Shown piece by piece: positions 28,965-38,442 of a DNA stretch of 64,000 bases; position 1 is the stretch's first letter; every line of letters begins with the position of its first letter. Location: positions 56,731-120,730 of the forward strand of contig NZ_CP069006.1 of the NCBI RefSeq assembly GCF_016801775.1, in the 5' to 3' direction. The position numbers and the translations under genes were made by a program. Source of the stretch: Sulfitobacter mediterraneus. GTDB taxonomy: Bacteria > Pseudomonadota > Alphaproteobacteria > Rhodobacterales > Rhodobacteraceae. Under the pieces are notes generated by a model. That model worked only from the letters and a program-made list of their open reading frames with translations, had not been told where the DNA came from and did not search any database.

Positions 28965-29960
28965 ATGAAAGCAATGCTAAGCAAAGAGGTCGGAGGACCA
29001 GAGACGCTGGTTTTGGAGGAATTGCCCACGCCAGAGCCGAAAAAGGGCCAGGTGCGTGTGCGCGTTCACGCCGCCGGATTGAACTTTCCCGATACGCTGA
29101 TCATCCGCGATATGTACCAGATGAAACCGCCCCGCCCCTTTGCGCCGGGCGGTGAAATCGCCGGAGAGGTCGAGGCGCTTGGCGAGGGGGTCACAGAGGT
29201 TGCCGTGGGCGACCGCGTGCTGGCGCTCACCGGTTTTGGCGGCTTCGCCACACATGTTCTGGCCGATGCCAAACAGGTCATCAAAATCCCTGATGCCATG
29301 CCCTATGAGGAGGCCGCCTGCCTCATCCTGACTTATGGCACCTCCCATCACGCCCTCAAGGACCGCGCCGCGATCCAGCCCGGCGAATCCCTGTTGATCC
29401 TGGGGGCCGCGGGCGGTGTCGGCGCCGCTGCAATTGAACTGGGCAAGGCCGCAGGCGCACGGGTCATCGCCGCCGTATCCTCCGAGGAGAAAGCGCAGTT
29501 TTGCCGCGATCTCGGCGCGGATGAAACGTTGATTTACCCCCGCGAGCTGGACCGTGACGGGCAAAAGGAATTCTCCTCCCAGATCAAGAAACTGGCGGGC
29601 GGCGAGGGCGTAGATGTGGTCTATGACGCGGTGGGCGGCAATTATGCAGAACCGGCCGTGCGCGCGCTCGCGTGGAAGGGCCGCTATCTGGTCGTCGGCT
29701 TCCCCGCTGGCATTCCCAAGATCCCGCTGAACCTGACCCTGCTCAAAGGGTGCCAGATTGTCGGCGTGTTCTGGGGCGCTTCCACTTTGAGGGAGCCGCA
29801 AGGCCATGCCGAGAACATGTCGGACCTGTTCAGAATGTATGCGGATGGCCAGATCAAGCCGCGCATTTCGGCCCGCTTTCCACTGGAAAACGCCGACGAG
29901 GCGCTTGAGTTGATGCAGGATCGCAAGGTTCTGGGCAAAGTTGTCGTGACTGTCGCCTAG
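28965..29960 (+). CDS. NADPH:quinone oxidoreductase (MDR family, zinc-free)
   Basis: This protein of 331 residues has the zeta-crystallin/QOR layout: AAGLNFPDTLIIRDMY, APGGEIAGEVEALGEG, and the nucleotide site LLILGAAGGVGAAAIELGK. The ribosome site AAGGAGA precedes the ATG at 28965. ACAD10/11-linked loci often include such an oxidoreductase. It may act on enoyl-CoA or a quinone; the substrate is not shown by sequence. Confidence 0.87.
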   Translation: MKAMLSKEVGGPETLVLEELPTPEPKKGQVRVRVHAAGLNFPDTLIIRDMYQMKPPRPFAPGGEIAGEVEALGEGVTEVAVGDRVLALTGFGGFATHVLADAKQVIKIPDAMPYEEAACLILTYGTSHHALKDRAAIQPGESLLILGAAGGVGAAAIELGKAAGARVIAAVSSEEKAQFCRDLGADETLIYPRELDRDGQKEFSSQIKKLAGGEGVDVVYDAVGGNYAEPAVRALAWKGRYLVVGFPAGIPKIPLNLTLLKGCQIVGVFWGASTLREPQGHAENMSDLFRMYADGQIKPRISARFPLENADEALELMQDRKVLGKVVVTVA

Positions 29961-30008
29961 ACCCTGAATGGCGGTGCAGTCTCACATATCATGCGCTGGG
30001 TTGCGCCC

Positions 30009-30662
30009 TCACAGGTGGGCGCAATCATTGAACCCGCGCACGATCATCTCCTCGCCATGCACCACTAGCCTTGAGATGGATCCATTGGCCGCGCCACTGA
30101 ACGAAAAGGCCCGCGCACCCGTGGCCAGCGCCAGCGCCGCGCCAACAACCCCGCCATGCACAACCACCGCAACCAGCTCATCTGCATGGGCCGCCGCAAT
30201 CCGCAAAAGCCCGCGCCGCACCCGCGTCTGGAATTCTGCCGTGGTCTCTGCGCCGGGCAGTTCGCCCCATTCATGCCGGTCCCGCGCCCGCAGAATGGCC
30301 GGATCGCCTTCTGCCGCACGAAACCGGAATTCGCCGCCGTCCCAATCGCCCAGAAACACCTCCCGCAAATCGGCCTCGACCCGTGGCCTCAGGCCCAGAT
30401 GGGCCGCCAAGGGGGCCGCGGTCTGATGGGTCCGCTGCATCGTCGTCACATAAATCGCGTCAATAGGATGATCGCGCAGCCGTGCCGCCACCGCTTTGGC
30501 CTGCGCATGGCCTTCGGGCCGCAACGCCGGATCGCCTTGCCCGCCCACCATCGGAAAATTCTGACCGCGCACTGCCGCTTGTGTCTCGCCGTGCCGGATC
30601 AAAATCAGGTCCGCTGCGCCTTTGGGCGGCGTGAACCGGTGTTGTCGCATCTCGTTACTCAT
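30009..30662 (-). CDS. Histidine phosphatase (phosphoglycerate mutase-like) protein
   Basis: This protein of about 217 residues has the RHG motif LILIRHGETQAAV and the second catalytic region VAVVVHGGVVGAAL, so unlike the phosphatase at 23027 both active-site histidines are kept. The Arg/His set is typical of broad acid phosphatases. The ATG at 30662 follows a G-rich stretch. It is divergent from the next gene with 46 bp between starts. This is the second histidine phosphatase in the locus. Confidence 0.82.
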   Translation of the reverse strand: MSNEMRQHRFTPPKGAADLILIRHGETQAAVRGQNFPMVGGQGDPALRPEGHAQAKAVAARLRDHPIDAIYVTTMQRTHQTAAPLAAHLGLRPRVEADLREVFLGDWDGGEFRFRAAEGDPAILRARDRHEWGELPGAETTAEFQTRVRRGLLRIAAAHADELVAVVVHGGVVGAALALATGARAFSFSGAANGSISRLVVHGEEMIVRGFNDCAHL

Positions 30663-30708
30663 AAATCCCCCGCTGACCTCAGCGCAGCTTAACCGCAAGG
30701 ACAAACCC

Positions 30709-31713
30709 ATGACAAACCGACAAATCGTGATCGCCGAACTGCCCACAGATGCCCTTGGCCCGGAACATTTCACCATGACAGAAACCACCGTGCCCGAACC
30801 CGGCGCCGGCGAGGTGCAGTTGCGGGTGATCCTCATGTCTATCGACGCCGCCAACCGGTCCTGGATGAAGGGTGCGACCTACCGCGCCGCCGTACAAAAG
30901 GGCGATGCCATGCCCACCTACGCGATCTGCGAGGTGATGCAGTCCAACAGCCCGAAACTCGCCCCCGGTGACATCGTCGCGGCAGAGGCGACATGGTCCG
31001 ACGTGATTACCATGCCTGCGCATAAAGTGATGAAAATGCCCAAGGTAGAGACACTTTCCCACCTGATGTCGGTCTATGGCATCGCTGGCAAAACCGCCTA
31101 TCACGGGTTGATGTCCATCGGCCAACCTGTTGCGGGCGAAACCGTGCTGGTCTCTGCCGCCGCCGGGTCTGTCGGCGGCTATGTCGGCCAGATTGCCAAA
31201 GCGCTTGGCTGCCGCGTTGTCGGTATTGCGGGCGGGCCTGAAAAATGCGCTTGGGTCACTGACCATCTGGGCTTTGATGCCTGCCTTGATTATCGCGCTC
31301 CGGGGTTCTTCAAGGCGTTGCGCGGCGCCTGCCCTGATGGCGTGGATGTCTATTTCGACAATGTCGGCGGCAGCGTGCTTGAAATGGCGCTGAACGTGAT
31401 GAACGAACGCGGGCGGGTGATCTGCTGTGGCGCGATCAGCCAGTATGACACCGAAAACCCCACCGGCCCGCGCAATCTGCCCGGTGTTGTGGTGGTCAAA
31501 CGGCTCAAGATGGAGGGATTCATCGTGATGGACTTTGCCCACAACGATGCCAAATGTCTGCGCGCGATGCAGCATTGGGTCGGCACCGGCCAGATCAAGG
31601 TGCCCGAGGACATCGTTGATGGTCTTGAGAACGCGCCGCAGGCTTTGATTGGTTTGTTGGCCGGTGACAACAAGGGCAAGCGCATGGTGCGCGTGTCCGC
31701 CGATCCATCATAA
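30709..31713 (+). CDS. NADP-dependent oxidoreductase (MDR family, leukotriene B4 dehydrogenase type)
   Basis: This protein of 334 residues has the MDR fold: SMDAANRSWM-like residues near the start, VSAAAGSVGGYVGQIAK for the cofactor site, and YFDNVGGSVLEMAL with ERGRVICCGAISQYD, which are hallmarks of the curcumin reductase/PTGR group. It reduces activated double bonds with NADPH. The start at 30709 is preferred; AAGGA lies upstream. It may form an operon with the MaoC gene 11 bp downstream. Confidence 0.85.
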   Translation: MTNRQIVIAELPTDALGPEHFTMTETTVPEPGAGEVQLRVILMSIDAANRSWMKGATYRAAVQKGDAMPTYAICEVMQSNSPKLAPGDIVAAEATWSDVITMPAHKVMKMPKVETLSHLMSVYGIAGKTAYHGLMSIGQPVAGETVLVSAAAGSVGGYVGQIAKALGCRVVGIAGGPEKCAWVTDHLGFDACLDYRAPGFFKALRGACPDGVDVYFDNVGGSVLEMALNVMNERGRVICCGAISQYDTENPTGPRNLPGVVVVKRLKMEGFIVMDFAHNDAKCLRAMQHWVGTGQIKVPEDIVDGLENAPQALIGLLAGDNKGKRMVRVSADPS

Positions 31714-31724
31714 GGGAAGCGAAA

Positions 31725-32195
31725 ATGTCCGCATTAGAGACTGCTTTTTCAAATGCCGAAGCCCAACTCGGGACCGAAGTGGGCGTGTCAAACTGGATCA
31801 CGGTAGACCAGCCGATGATTGACCAGTTTGCCAAAACCACCTTTGACACTCAATGGATTCACGTTGATCCCGAACGCGCGGCGGCAGAGACGCCTTTTGG
31901 CGGCACCATCGCCCATGGCTTCCTCACGCTCTCGCTCGCCAGCCGCTTTGCCTATGATTGTTTTCCCATGCTGTCCGGTCAGGTGATGGGCATCAATTAC
32001 GGCATGAACAAGCTGCGGTTTCTGATGCCAGTGCGTGCCGGGGCGCGGTTGCGCGGGCGGTTCACGCTTCAGAAAGTCACCAAGCGCAGCGCGACAGACC
32101 TGTTGCGTGAAAACCTGCTGACCATTGAGATCGAGGGCGAAAAGACCCCTGCCCTTGTGGCAGAATGGCTGGGTCTGGCGATTTTCGAGGATTGA
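31725..32195 (+). CDS. MaoC-like (R)-specific enoyl-CoA hydratase
   Basis: This 156-residue hotdog protein has the hydratase 2 motif: FDTQWIHVDPERAA with the catalytic Asp/His context, and FGGTIAHGFLTLSL. It would hydrate trans-2-enoyl-CoA to the (R)-3-hydroxyacyl-CoA. It fits with the MFE-2-type dehydrogenase at 24779-25705. It ends one base before the convergent hemC stop, so the two genes are back to back. Confidence 0.87.
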   Translation: MSALETAFSNAEAQLGTEVGVSNWITVDQPMIDQFAKTTFDTQWIHVDPERAAAETPFGGTIAHGFLTLSLASRFAYDCFPMLSGQVMGINYGMNKLRFLMPVRAGARLRGRFTLQKVTKRSATDLLRENLLTIEIEGEKTPALVAEWLGLAIFED

Positions 32196-33140
32196 TCAGC
32201 GCCAGTCGAAAAACTTTGGCCCCGCCTGGGCCAACATCTTTTCCGCCATTTCACGCCCCGCCTTTGCGCCGTCCTCGATAGGACAGCGCAGGGCGTCACT
32301 GATCGCCTCCGACCCGTCCGGGCGCAACACTTCACCGCGCAGGAACAACCCGCCGCCGTTCAGTTCCGCCAATCCGGCAATCGGGGTTTCGCATGACCCG
32401 TCCAGCGCCGCCAAAAAGGCCCGCTCTGCTGCCAAACGCTGGCCCGTTGGTCCGTCATGGATTGCCGCCAGCATATCGGCGACCCGTGTGTCATTTTGCC
32501 GCCGCTCGATCCCGATCGCGCCCTGCGCCACGGCGGGCAGCATCAGCTCGGTCTCAATTGCGGTCTTTGGCACATCGGTCATATTCAACCGGTTCAACCC
32601 CGCCATTGCAAGAAACGTCGCTTCTGCCACACCTTGATCCAGCTTCATCAGCCGGGTTTGCAGATTGCCGCGAAATTCCACCACCTCCAGATCAGGCCGC
32701 CGCAGCTTGAGCTGGGCCTTGCGCCGCAGGCTTGAGGTGCCAACCACCGTGCCCGCGGGCAGATCTTCCAGCGCCTTTGCCCGCGGCGAGATAAACGCAT
32801 CGCGCACGTCTTCACGGGGCAAATATGTCTCTAACACAAGGCCATCAGGCTGATAGGTCGGCATATCCTTCATCGAATGCACCGCAATATCAATGCGCCC
32901 TGCCGCCAGATCTTCTTCGATCTCGCGGGTGAACAACCCTTTGCCGCCGATCTCTTTCAAGGGCCGGTCAATGATCTTGTCCCCGGTGGTTTTGATCACC
33001 ACGATCGTGAAAGCCTCGAACGGCAGGTCAAACGCCTTGGCCAGCCGCTCGCGGGTTTCATGCGCCTGCGCAAGCGCCAGCGGCGATCCGCGTGTGCCAA
33101 TGTTCAACGGGTTCTGCGGGGAAGGAAGATCATATGTCAT
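32196..33140 (-). CDS. hemC: Hydroxymethylbilane synthase
   Basis: This porphobilinogen deaminase of 314 residues has [56 protein letters not shown] and the cofactor cysteine in [13 protein letters not shown]. It builds hydroxymethylbilane in tetrapyrrole synthesis. The start at 33140 was chosen because the upstream extension is not conserved-looking. It is divergent from hemE, with 97 bp between them. Confidence 0.95.
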   Translation of the reverse strand: MTYDLPSPQNPLNIGTRGSPLALAQAHETRERLAKAFDLPFEAFTIVVIKTTGDKIIDRPLKEIGGKGLFTREIEEDLAAGRIDIAVHSMKDMPTYQPDGLVLETYLPREDVRDAFISPRAKALEDLPAGTVVGTSSLRRKAQLKLRRPDLEVVEFRGNLQTRLMKLDQGVAEATFLAMAGLNRLNMTDVPKTAIETELMLPAVAQGAIGIERRQNDTRVADMLAAIHDGPTGQRLAAERAFLAALDGSCETPIAGLAELNGGGLFLRGEVLRPDGSEAISDALRCPIEDGAKAGREMAEKMLAQAGPKFFDWR

Positions 33141-33237
33141 GGCGCTTTCGTACCCCTGTACACTCAGGCTGACAACTGTTGTATGTGGCGACGCGAAAAA
33201 GCATGATGCAGCAGACGACAAAGCCGGAAAGATCCCC

Positions 33238-34272
33238 ATGACACAGACCAAAACAATCCTGCGCGCATTGGCGGGCGAAACACTGCCCACGCCGCCGATC
33301 TGGATGATGCGCCAGGCAGGCCGTTATCTGCCGGAATACAAGGCGACGCGGGCACAGGCCGGTGATTTCCTGTCGCTTTGCTATAATCCCGAACTCGCGG
33401 CTGAAGTGACGTTGCAACCGATCCGCCGCTATGGCTTTGATGCGGCGATCCTCTTTGCCGATATCCTGTTGGTGCCTCAGGCACTGGGTGCCGATCTGTG
33501 GTTTGTCACCGGCGAAGGGCCGCGCCTGTCCACCATCACCACCGAGGCAGAGCTGAACGCGCTCAAACCGCTGGATGACATTCACGAGACCCTGAACCCC
33601 ATCTATGAGACCGTGAAAATCCTCTCCCAAGAGCTTCCCAAAGAAACAACGCTGATTGGCTTTGCCGGTGCGCCCTGGACCGTTGCTACCTATATGATCG
33701 CCGGACGCGGCACCCCGGATCAGGGGCCAGCCCATGCGCTCAAGGCCGAAAACCGCGCCGTATTTGACGGCTTGCTGGACCGCATCACAGAGGCAACCAT
33801 TCATTACCTTTCTGCCCAGATCGCGGCGGGCGCCGAGGTGGTCAAACTTTTCGACAGCTGGGCCGGATCGTTGCAAGGTGCTGATTTTGAAAATTATTCG
33901 CTCAAGCCGATGCAAAAAATCACCCGGGCACTCAAGGAAAAACACCCGCAAACGCCCATCATCGCCTTTCCGCGCGGTGCGGGCGAACGCTACACCGGCG
34001 CCCATGCCGCGATTGGCGCCGATTGTATCGCACTCGACGATGGGGTGAGCGCCGCTTGGGCCGCGGAAAATGTGCAAACCGCCGGATGTGTGCAGGGCAA
34101 CCTTGCCTCTCGGCATATGGTGACGGGCGGCGATGATCTGATCCGCGAAACCCGCCAGATCGTCGATGCACTGTCAGGTGGGCCGCATATCTTCAACCTC
34201 GGTCATGGCATCACGCCGGACGCCGATCCCGCCAATGTGCAACTGATGATCGACACTGTGCGGGGCGGCTGA
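33238..34272 (+). CDS. hemE: Uroporphyrinogen decarboxylase
   Basis: This enzyme of 344 residues has [16 protein letters not shown], the conserved substrate loop, [15 protein letters not shown] and VQGNLA near the C-terminus. It decarboxylates uroporphyrinogen III to coproporphyrinogen III. The ATG at 33238 is the only sensible start. The hemC-hemE divergence gives one short shared promoter region. Confidence 0.95.
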   Translation: MTQTKTILRALAGETLPTPPIWMMRQAGRYLPEYKATRAQAGDFLSLCYNPELAAEVTLQPIRRYGFDAAILFADILLVPQALGADLWFVTGEGPRLSTITTEAELNALKPLDDIHETLNPIYETVKILSQELPKETTLIGFAGAPWTVATYMIAGRGTPDQGPAHALKAENRAVFDGLLDRITEATIHYLSAQIAAGAEVVKLFDSWAGSLQGADFENYSLKPMQKITRALKEKHPQTPIIAFPRGAGERYTGAHAAIGADCIALDDGVSAAWAAENVQTAGCVQGNLASRHMVTGGDDLIRETRQIVDALSGGPHIFNLGHGITPDADPANVQLMIDTVRGG

Positions 34273-34287
34273 CGCCCTGCATGGGGC

Positions 34288-34524
34288 TCAGGCGCCCATC
34301 TTGTCCCAAAATTCGACGATGGCCTCGAAATTGATCGCGGACATCCAGCCGTAGCGCACAAAATCGTCGCGCTGGTGGGTTTCTTTCAACTGCGACAGGA
34401 ACAACCGCTTGTCCGCATCCTGCTGCGTTGGAGTCGGTGCCGCTGCCAGAGCCCGCACTTTTTCCAGCTTGGCCGCCCGCGCCGCATCCAACCAGGGGCT
34501 GGATGTCAATGGCGCGGCTGCCAT
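34288..34524 (-). CDS. Small hypothetical protein
   Basis: This 78-residue, charged, soluble protein contains SWLDAARAAKLEKVRALA, LSQLKETHQRDDFVRYGW and ends NFEAIVEFWDKMGA. No known domain is recognised, but the composition and codon pattern look like a real gene. It faces hemE across 15 bp, so it is convergent with it. Confidence 0.6.
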   Translation of the reverse strand: MAAAPLTSSPWLDAARAAKLEKVRALAAAPTPTQQDADKRLFLSQLKETHQRDDFVRYGWMSAINFEAIVEFWDKMGA

Positions 34525-34588
34525 GATGGCCGAAGATCAGTTCGCGGCATGGTATCGTGACATGGACAAGCACTCAGGTTGAAATAAG

Positions 34589-34615
34589 GGTAAGCCCCAG
34601 CGGATGGGGCTTACC
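34589..34615. terminator. 10-bp hairpin in the 34525-34819 gap
   Basis: GGTAAGCCCC at 34589-34598 pairs perfectly with GGGGCTTACC at 34606-34615 over a 7-base loop, with weaker pairing beyond. No T-run follows on either side, so it may be a terminator or another structural element. The rest of the 295-bp gap holds the ECF-type promoter at 34724 and no gene. Confidence 0.45.
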
Positions 34616-34723
34616 TCAGTTTCAATGCCAGCGGGCGATATTGCCTGACCGTTGCTGACAACGCCTTAGAGGGCTTGCACGAAAACAAAAACTCAATCTT
34701 AACGAGAAAACTCTCTGAGTTAA

Positions 34724-34749
34724 GGAATATATCTCCCATTCAAGGCGTA
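34724..34749 (+). promoter_or_regulatory. Candidate ECF sigma promoter upstream of the anti-sigma gene
   Basis: GGAATA at 34724-34729 is followed after exactly 16 bases by CGTA at 34746-34749. The same layout, GGAATT-16-CGTC, occurs upstream of the pentad-repeat gene at 40866. The spacing and the GGAA/CGT elements are typical of ECF sigma promoters. The translation start is 71 bases further on. Confidence 0.5.
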
Positions 34750-34819
34750 GTCTAATCGACACCGGCATGTATGGACATCAACATCTGCCCTTTCGAGTGC
34801 ACTTTGAAAAGACCAAGAT

Positions 34820-35590
34820 ATGACTGAATATATTGATAGACCGTCCGCATATATCGACGGTGAGCTAACCGAACCGGAGCTTCGAAGTCTCGAAGCGGAA
34901 CTTGAGATCGACCCGGCGCTGCGCGCGGCGCTTGAAGAGCTGCAAATGGCAAATGACACAGCCGTACAGGCCTTCGAAGAGATGCTGAGCGAACCGGTTC
35001 CACCATCGCTTGTTGCGGCTATCCAATCTTATCAGCCACCGGCTGCGTCCAATCTAAACCGTGCGCCGACGACGGCTTGGTTGATCGGGATTGCGGCGTC
35101 CCTGCTGGTCGCGCTTTTTTTGGGGTATGGTATGGGCGTATCGACTTCGCAGTCACTCGTCGCGTCCAGTGGCGGATGGCTTGAAGATATAGCCGACTAC
35201 CATGCTGTCTACGAAGGTCAAAAGCGCCATCTGGTAGAAGTTCCGGCGTCTGAATCCGATCACATCGAAACCTGGCTGGGCAAAACTGTTGGCGTTGCAT
35301 TCAAAACGCCGGACCTCAGTGAAAAGGGTCTCACCTATCGGGGTGCGCGGCTTCTTGCGGCGGCCGGAAAACCGGTCGCGCAATTGATCTATACTGATGT
35401 CAGTGGTGGTGTCATTGCCCTGTGCATGATTGCCGCAAACAAACCGGATCAGCCGGATCTCGCGAACAGGTTGATCAACGGCTACCAGATGACAAGCTGG
35501 CACAGCAACAAGGCAGGATATGTCGTTGTCGCCCCTGTCGGTCAGAAAGACATCGAAGGCATTGCAAAAAGCGTTCAACGACAGGTTTGA
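34820..35590 (+). CDS. Membrane-anchored anti-sigma factor
   Basis: This 256-residue protein has an N-terminal anti-sigma-like segment (YIDRPSAYIDGELTEPELRS, then AELEIDPALRAALEEL), one membrane helix (about 86-108, WLIGIAASLLVALFLGYG) and an outer domain ending near the C-terminus. No HxxxCxxC zinc motif is seen. Its partner is probably the ECF sigma factor at 39510-40001, which stands apart by 4 kb. The putative ECF promoter upstream would give autoregulation. Confidence 0.75.
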   Translation: MTEYIDRPSAYIDGELTEPELRSLEAELEIDPALRAALEELQMANDTAVQAFEEMLSEPVPPSLVAAIQSYQPPAASNLNRAPTTAWLIGIAASLLVALFLGYGMGVSTSQSLVASSGGWLEDIADYHAVYEGQKRHLVEVPASESDHIETWLGKTVGVAFKTPDLSEKGLTYRGARLLAAAGKPVAQLIYTDVSGGVIALCMIAANKPDQPDLANRLINGYQMTSWHSNKAGYVVVAPVGQKDIEGIAKSVQRQV

Positions 35591-35655
35591 CCCTTGAACC
35601 ATGGCTATGAGAATGCTGCTTGAGCCGGTGTCACCCACTCGTTACAGCATGAGCC

Positions 35656-36714
35656 ATGCGACATTCAGGATTAATTATCGCCGCCGCGACTCTGGCATAT
35701 GGCGGTGTGCTGATAAACACGATGCCCATCTGGCTGGTTCGGCTTGCGGCCAAGACAGAGGCAAGTGAGACTCTGCCGGGTGTTCTGGCCATGGTCGTGC
35801 TGATCGCGACTGCGGCTGGCTGTGCGATGAGGCAGCTGGGATTTCAAACTGGCAAGTGCAATGTGCTGGCTTCCTTGGCTCTGGTCACTTTGTCCATGTC
35901 TGCCGAATTGTTTGAATTTATCCCACAGCACATTCTGCTGTTTTCTGGTGGCGGTTTCGGTCTTGCACTTGGCTATTTACTGCACAAAACGCTGTCCATA
36001 ATGTACCAAGCCGACGATACAGCGCGCCGCTTGGCCGAAGCGATTTCAGTCGGTGTGTTGATGTCTGCTGTGGTCTTGCTGGTGGATGCTGTCTTCGGGC
36101 GTGGTATTTTGCCGATCCTCGCTGGTCTGAGCATCCTTTCCGTATTGCTGAACCTGTTCCCGGACCAATCTCAAAAGTTAGAGCCGATCGATTTACGCGC
36201 TGATAGTCCGCCCTGGTGGCACCTCAGTTATCTTGCGTTCTTTTTGGGGATGGGCGCCTATTGGGCTTTTCTTGAGTCTTACGCCGAACATATCGGGTTA
36301 GGCAGTATCAGTGGTTGGCTCTTTGCTGGTCTCGTGACATCAGCGATGGGGTCTGCACTGGCGTCACGGCTGCGGCCTGCCACGCATCAGCGCATGCTGG
36401 TATTAAGCCTACTTGCCGCCGCGATAAGTGGTGGTGTCACCTATCTTGCCACGGTTCCGTCGGTGGTCGGTCTTTCAGTATGTGCCAACGGATTTTTCCT
36501 CTTTGTATTCTTCCCACTTTATCTAAGTGCAGGCCGCGCGGATGGCGTTGGGTCACGATTGGCTGTTTATCTTGCAGGATTTGCGCTCGGTGGTGGATTG
36601 GGCGCGCTGGCCGTCTCGTTTGGGGGCTTCACCGCCTTGGCCCTTACCGTAGCTTTGTCAGGGTTCATTGCCGTACCGGCTGCACTTCGTTCACAGGCGC
36701 CTCAGGTTGTCTGA
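35656..36714 (+). CDS. MFS-like multi-pass membrane protein
   Basis: This 352-residue protein is highly hydrophobic with about ten membrane segments, from GLIIAAATLAYGGVLINTM to a final FTALALTVALSGFIAVPAAL. Half-repeat structure and a loop after the fifth segment suggest the major facilitator fold, but it is shorter than most. The substrate is unknown. It begins 65 bp after the anti-sigma gene and may be co-transcribed. Its last 50 bases overlap the convergent regulator gene. Confidence 0.65.
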   Translation: MRHSGLIIAAATLAYGGVLINTMPIWLVRLAAKTEASETLPGVLAMVVLIATAAGCAMRQLGFQTGKCNVLASLALVTLSMSAELFEFIPQHILLFSGGGFGLALGYLLHKTLSIMYQADDTARRLAEAISVGVLMSAVVLLVDAVFGRGILPILAGLSILSVLLNLFPDQSQKLEPIDLRADSPPWWHLSYLAFFLGMGAYWAFLESYAEHIGLGSISGWLFAGLVTSAMGSALASRLRPATHQRMLVLSLLAAAISGGVTYLATVPSVVGLSVCANGFFLFVFFPLYLSAGRADGVGSRLAVYLAGFALGGGLGALAVSFGGFTALALTVALSGFIAVPAALRSQAPQVV

Positions 36715-38269
36715 TCTCGATACCCGCCTGCCGCCAGGCTGCGATTGCCCGGTCCCTGAGTTCTGCATAGCAAGGCAGATCAAGTTCCTCATGGGCCTGT
36801 GTTTCAAAGTCCGGATACAGGTCGCGCATGATCGCCACCTCTGACCGCGCCTGATCCAAGTTTCCCAACTCAGCATGAAACCATGCAAGATGGGCGTGAA
36901 ACCAGAAAAAACCGGGCGTTGGAAACCGGCTGATCTCCAGCAGTGCGCTTTCAACGTCACCAACCCGTGCCATGCGCCAGCAGTGGGCAAAATGATACCA
37001 GCCCGGGTGATTGGGACTAAGCGCGATAGCGCGGTCCAGCAGTGCAATTGCGCGCGCCTCTTCACCCAGAAAAGCAAAGCAATGTCCCAGCTCGGCCAGA
37101 ACATCGGCGTGCCCGTCATTCAGACTTAGCGCTCTTTCGGCGGCATCATGGAAACCGGCCACGTCGCCCTGATAAAACCGGATTGTGGCAAGCGCGGTCT
37201 GTGCGAATGCGTCGGCTGGGTCTGCCTTGACTGCGTTGCGTGCGGCGGCATGTGCCTCGCCCAGTGCATCAACTCCTGGGCGCTGGTTGATGTGAAACCG
37301 GTGTTCTTCCAACAAAACAGTCGCATAGCACGCCCAGCCAAGCGACGCACCCGCATCCCGTTCAAGCGCCTTGGGGAAGGCATCGCGAAGGAAGGCGTGA
37401 AGTTCAGGTGTGTAGGTTCGGTAGAATTCATGGAACCGCGCGATCAGTTCACAGATCTCCCAAGTGCTTGCATCCCCGCGCCGTGTCTTGCGGTCGATGT
37501 GGTCAGCAACTGTACCATAACGGCTGGCAACGCGACCCACGATCAATCGAGCAATTTCATCCTGAATGTCGATCAAGTCCGCAAGGTCATCATTCCGGTC
37601 GAACTGATCAGTTAACAAGATCTCTCCGGTATCTGTTGCACTCACTTGGACTGTGACACGGATCCGCGGTGACGACTTGCGTATGCTTCCTTCCACGAAG
37701 TAGTCAACGCCGAATTCCCGCAGCAAAGCGTCGGGTTGTAAGCCGCGTTCAGCCATCTGGCTGGTGGTGCGACGCGAAAACACAAACAATTCGCGAAAAT
37801 GCGACAGGTTGACAATAACCTGTTCGGTCAGCCCGTCTGCGACAAAGGCATCCGCCGCGTCTGATCCCAACATCTGAAAGGGAAAGACCGCGATCGTAGG
37901 GCGATTGTTGCGATGTGCATCAACCATTTTTGCTGGAGTTCTTGGCTGCTCTTCGCCAGCATCTGGTAAGATGTCAGCGACAAAGCGAAACCCATGACCA
38001 TGGATGGTCTTGATCGTGTGCTGCTCCCGGCCTGTGTCCCCAACTGCAAGGCGGGTTTCCTTGATCGCGGTCGAAAGGCTGGCATCCGAAATGATCCGGT
38101 CGCCCCAGACTGCCCTGACCAGTTCGTCTTTGGGCATCACCCTGTGTCGGTTATCGACCAAGGCTTGCAACATGCGCATGGTCTGCGGCGTGAGAGCATG
38201 GGCTGAATTGTCCCGCTCAATCCGGGCAAGATCAGGGTCAAACGCGCAATTGTTAAATTTTAAAACCAT
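36665..38269 (-). CDS. Winged-helix regulator with TolB-like and TPR domains (CadC-type)
   Basis: This protein of 534 residues opens with an OmpR/CadC-type winged helix: LTPQTMRMLQALVDNRHRVM, ELVRAVWGDRIISDASLSTAI and TIKTIHGHGFRFVA. A segment with IAVFPFQMLG and GLTEQVIVNLSH follows, like the TolB-type module in adenylate cyclase-like regulators. The C-terminal half is TPR-like. There is no membrane helix. The start at 38269 is chosen over upstream codons. The target genes are unknown; the divergent methyltransferase is a candidate. Confidence 0.75.
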   Translation of the reverse strand: MVLKFNNCAFDPDLARIERDNSAHALTPQTMRMLQALVDNRHRVMPKDELVRAVWGDRIISDASLSTAIKETRLAVGDTGREQHTIKTIHGHGFRFVADILPDAGEEQPRTPAKMVDAHRNNRPTIAVFPFQMLGSDAADAFVADGLTEQVIVNLSHFRELFVFSRRTTSQMAERGLQPDALLREFGVDYFVEGSIRKSSPRIRVTVQVSATDTGEILLTDQFDRNDDLADLIDIQDEIARLIVGRVASRYGTVADHIDRKTRRGDASTWEICELIARFHEFYRTYTPELHAFLRDAFPKALERDAGASLGWACYATVLLEEHRFHINQRPGVDALGEAHAAARNAVKADPADAFAQTALATIRFYQGDVAGFHDAAERALSLNDGHADVLAELGHCFAFLGEEARAIALLDRAIALSPNHPGWYHFAHCWRMARVGDVESALLEISRFPTPGFFWFHAHLAWFHAELGNLDQARSEVAIMRDLYPDFETQAHEELDLPCYAELRDRAIAAWRQAGIEIRQPEAPVNEVQPVRQ

Positions 38270-38442
38270 AGATCCCGGGCATCCCATTGGCCGATGTGTC
38301 CTTGTATAAAGGCGTTCCCCCAAGAATTCTCAACAAAACTCAGGAAATTCTCAGAGTTTCTTCCAGATCTTCAGTCCCGAACTTTCTAAACCTCGGGACA
38401 GATGAGCTGCCCTCGTGGGGTAAGAGTTGAAAGGGATAAGAC

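Noticed and set aside
33130..34820. Replication origin next to hemE, as in Caulobacter
   Set aside because: No cluster of DnaA boxes or AT-rich unwinding region was seen around hemE, and the other usual origin neighbours are absent.
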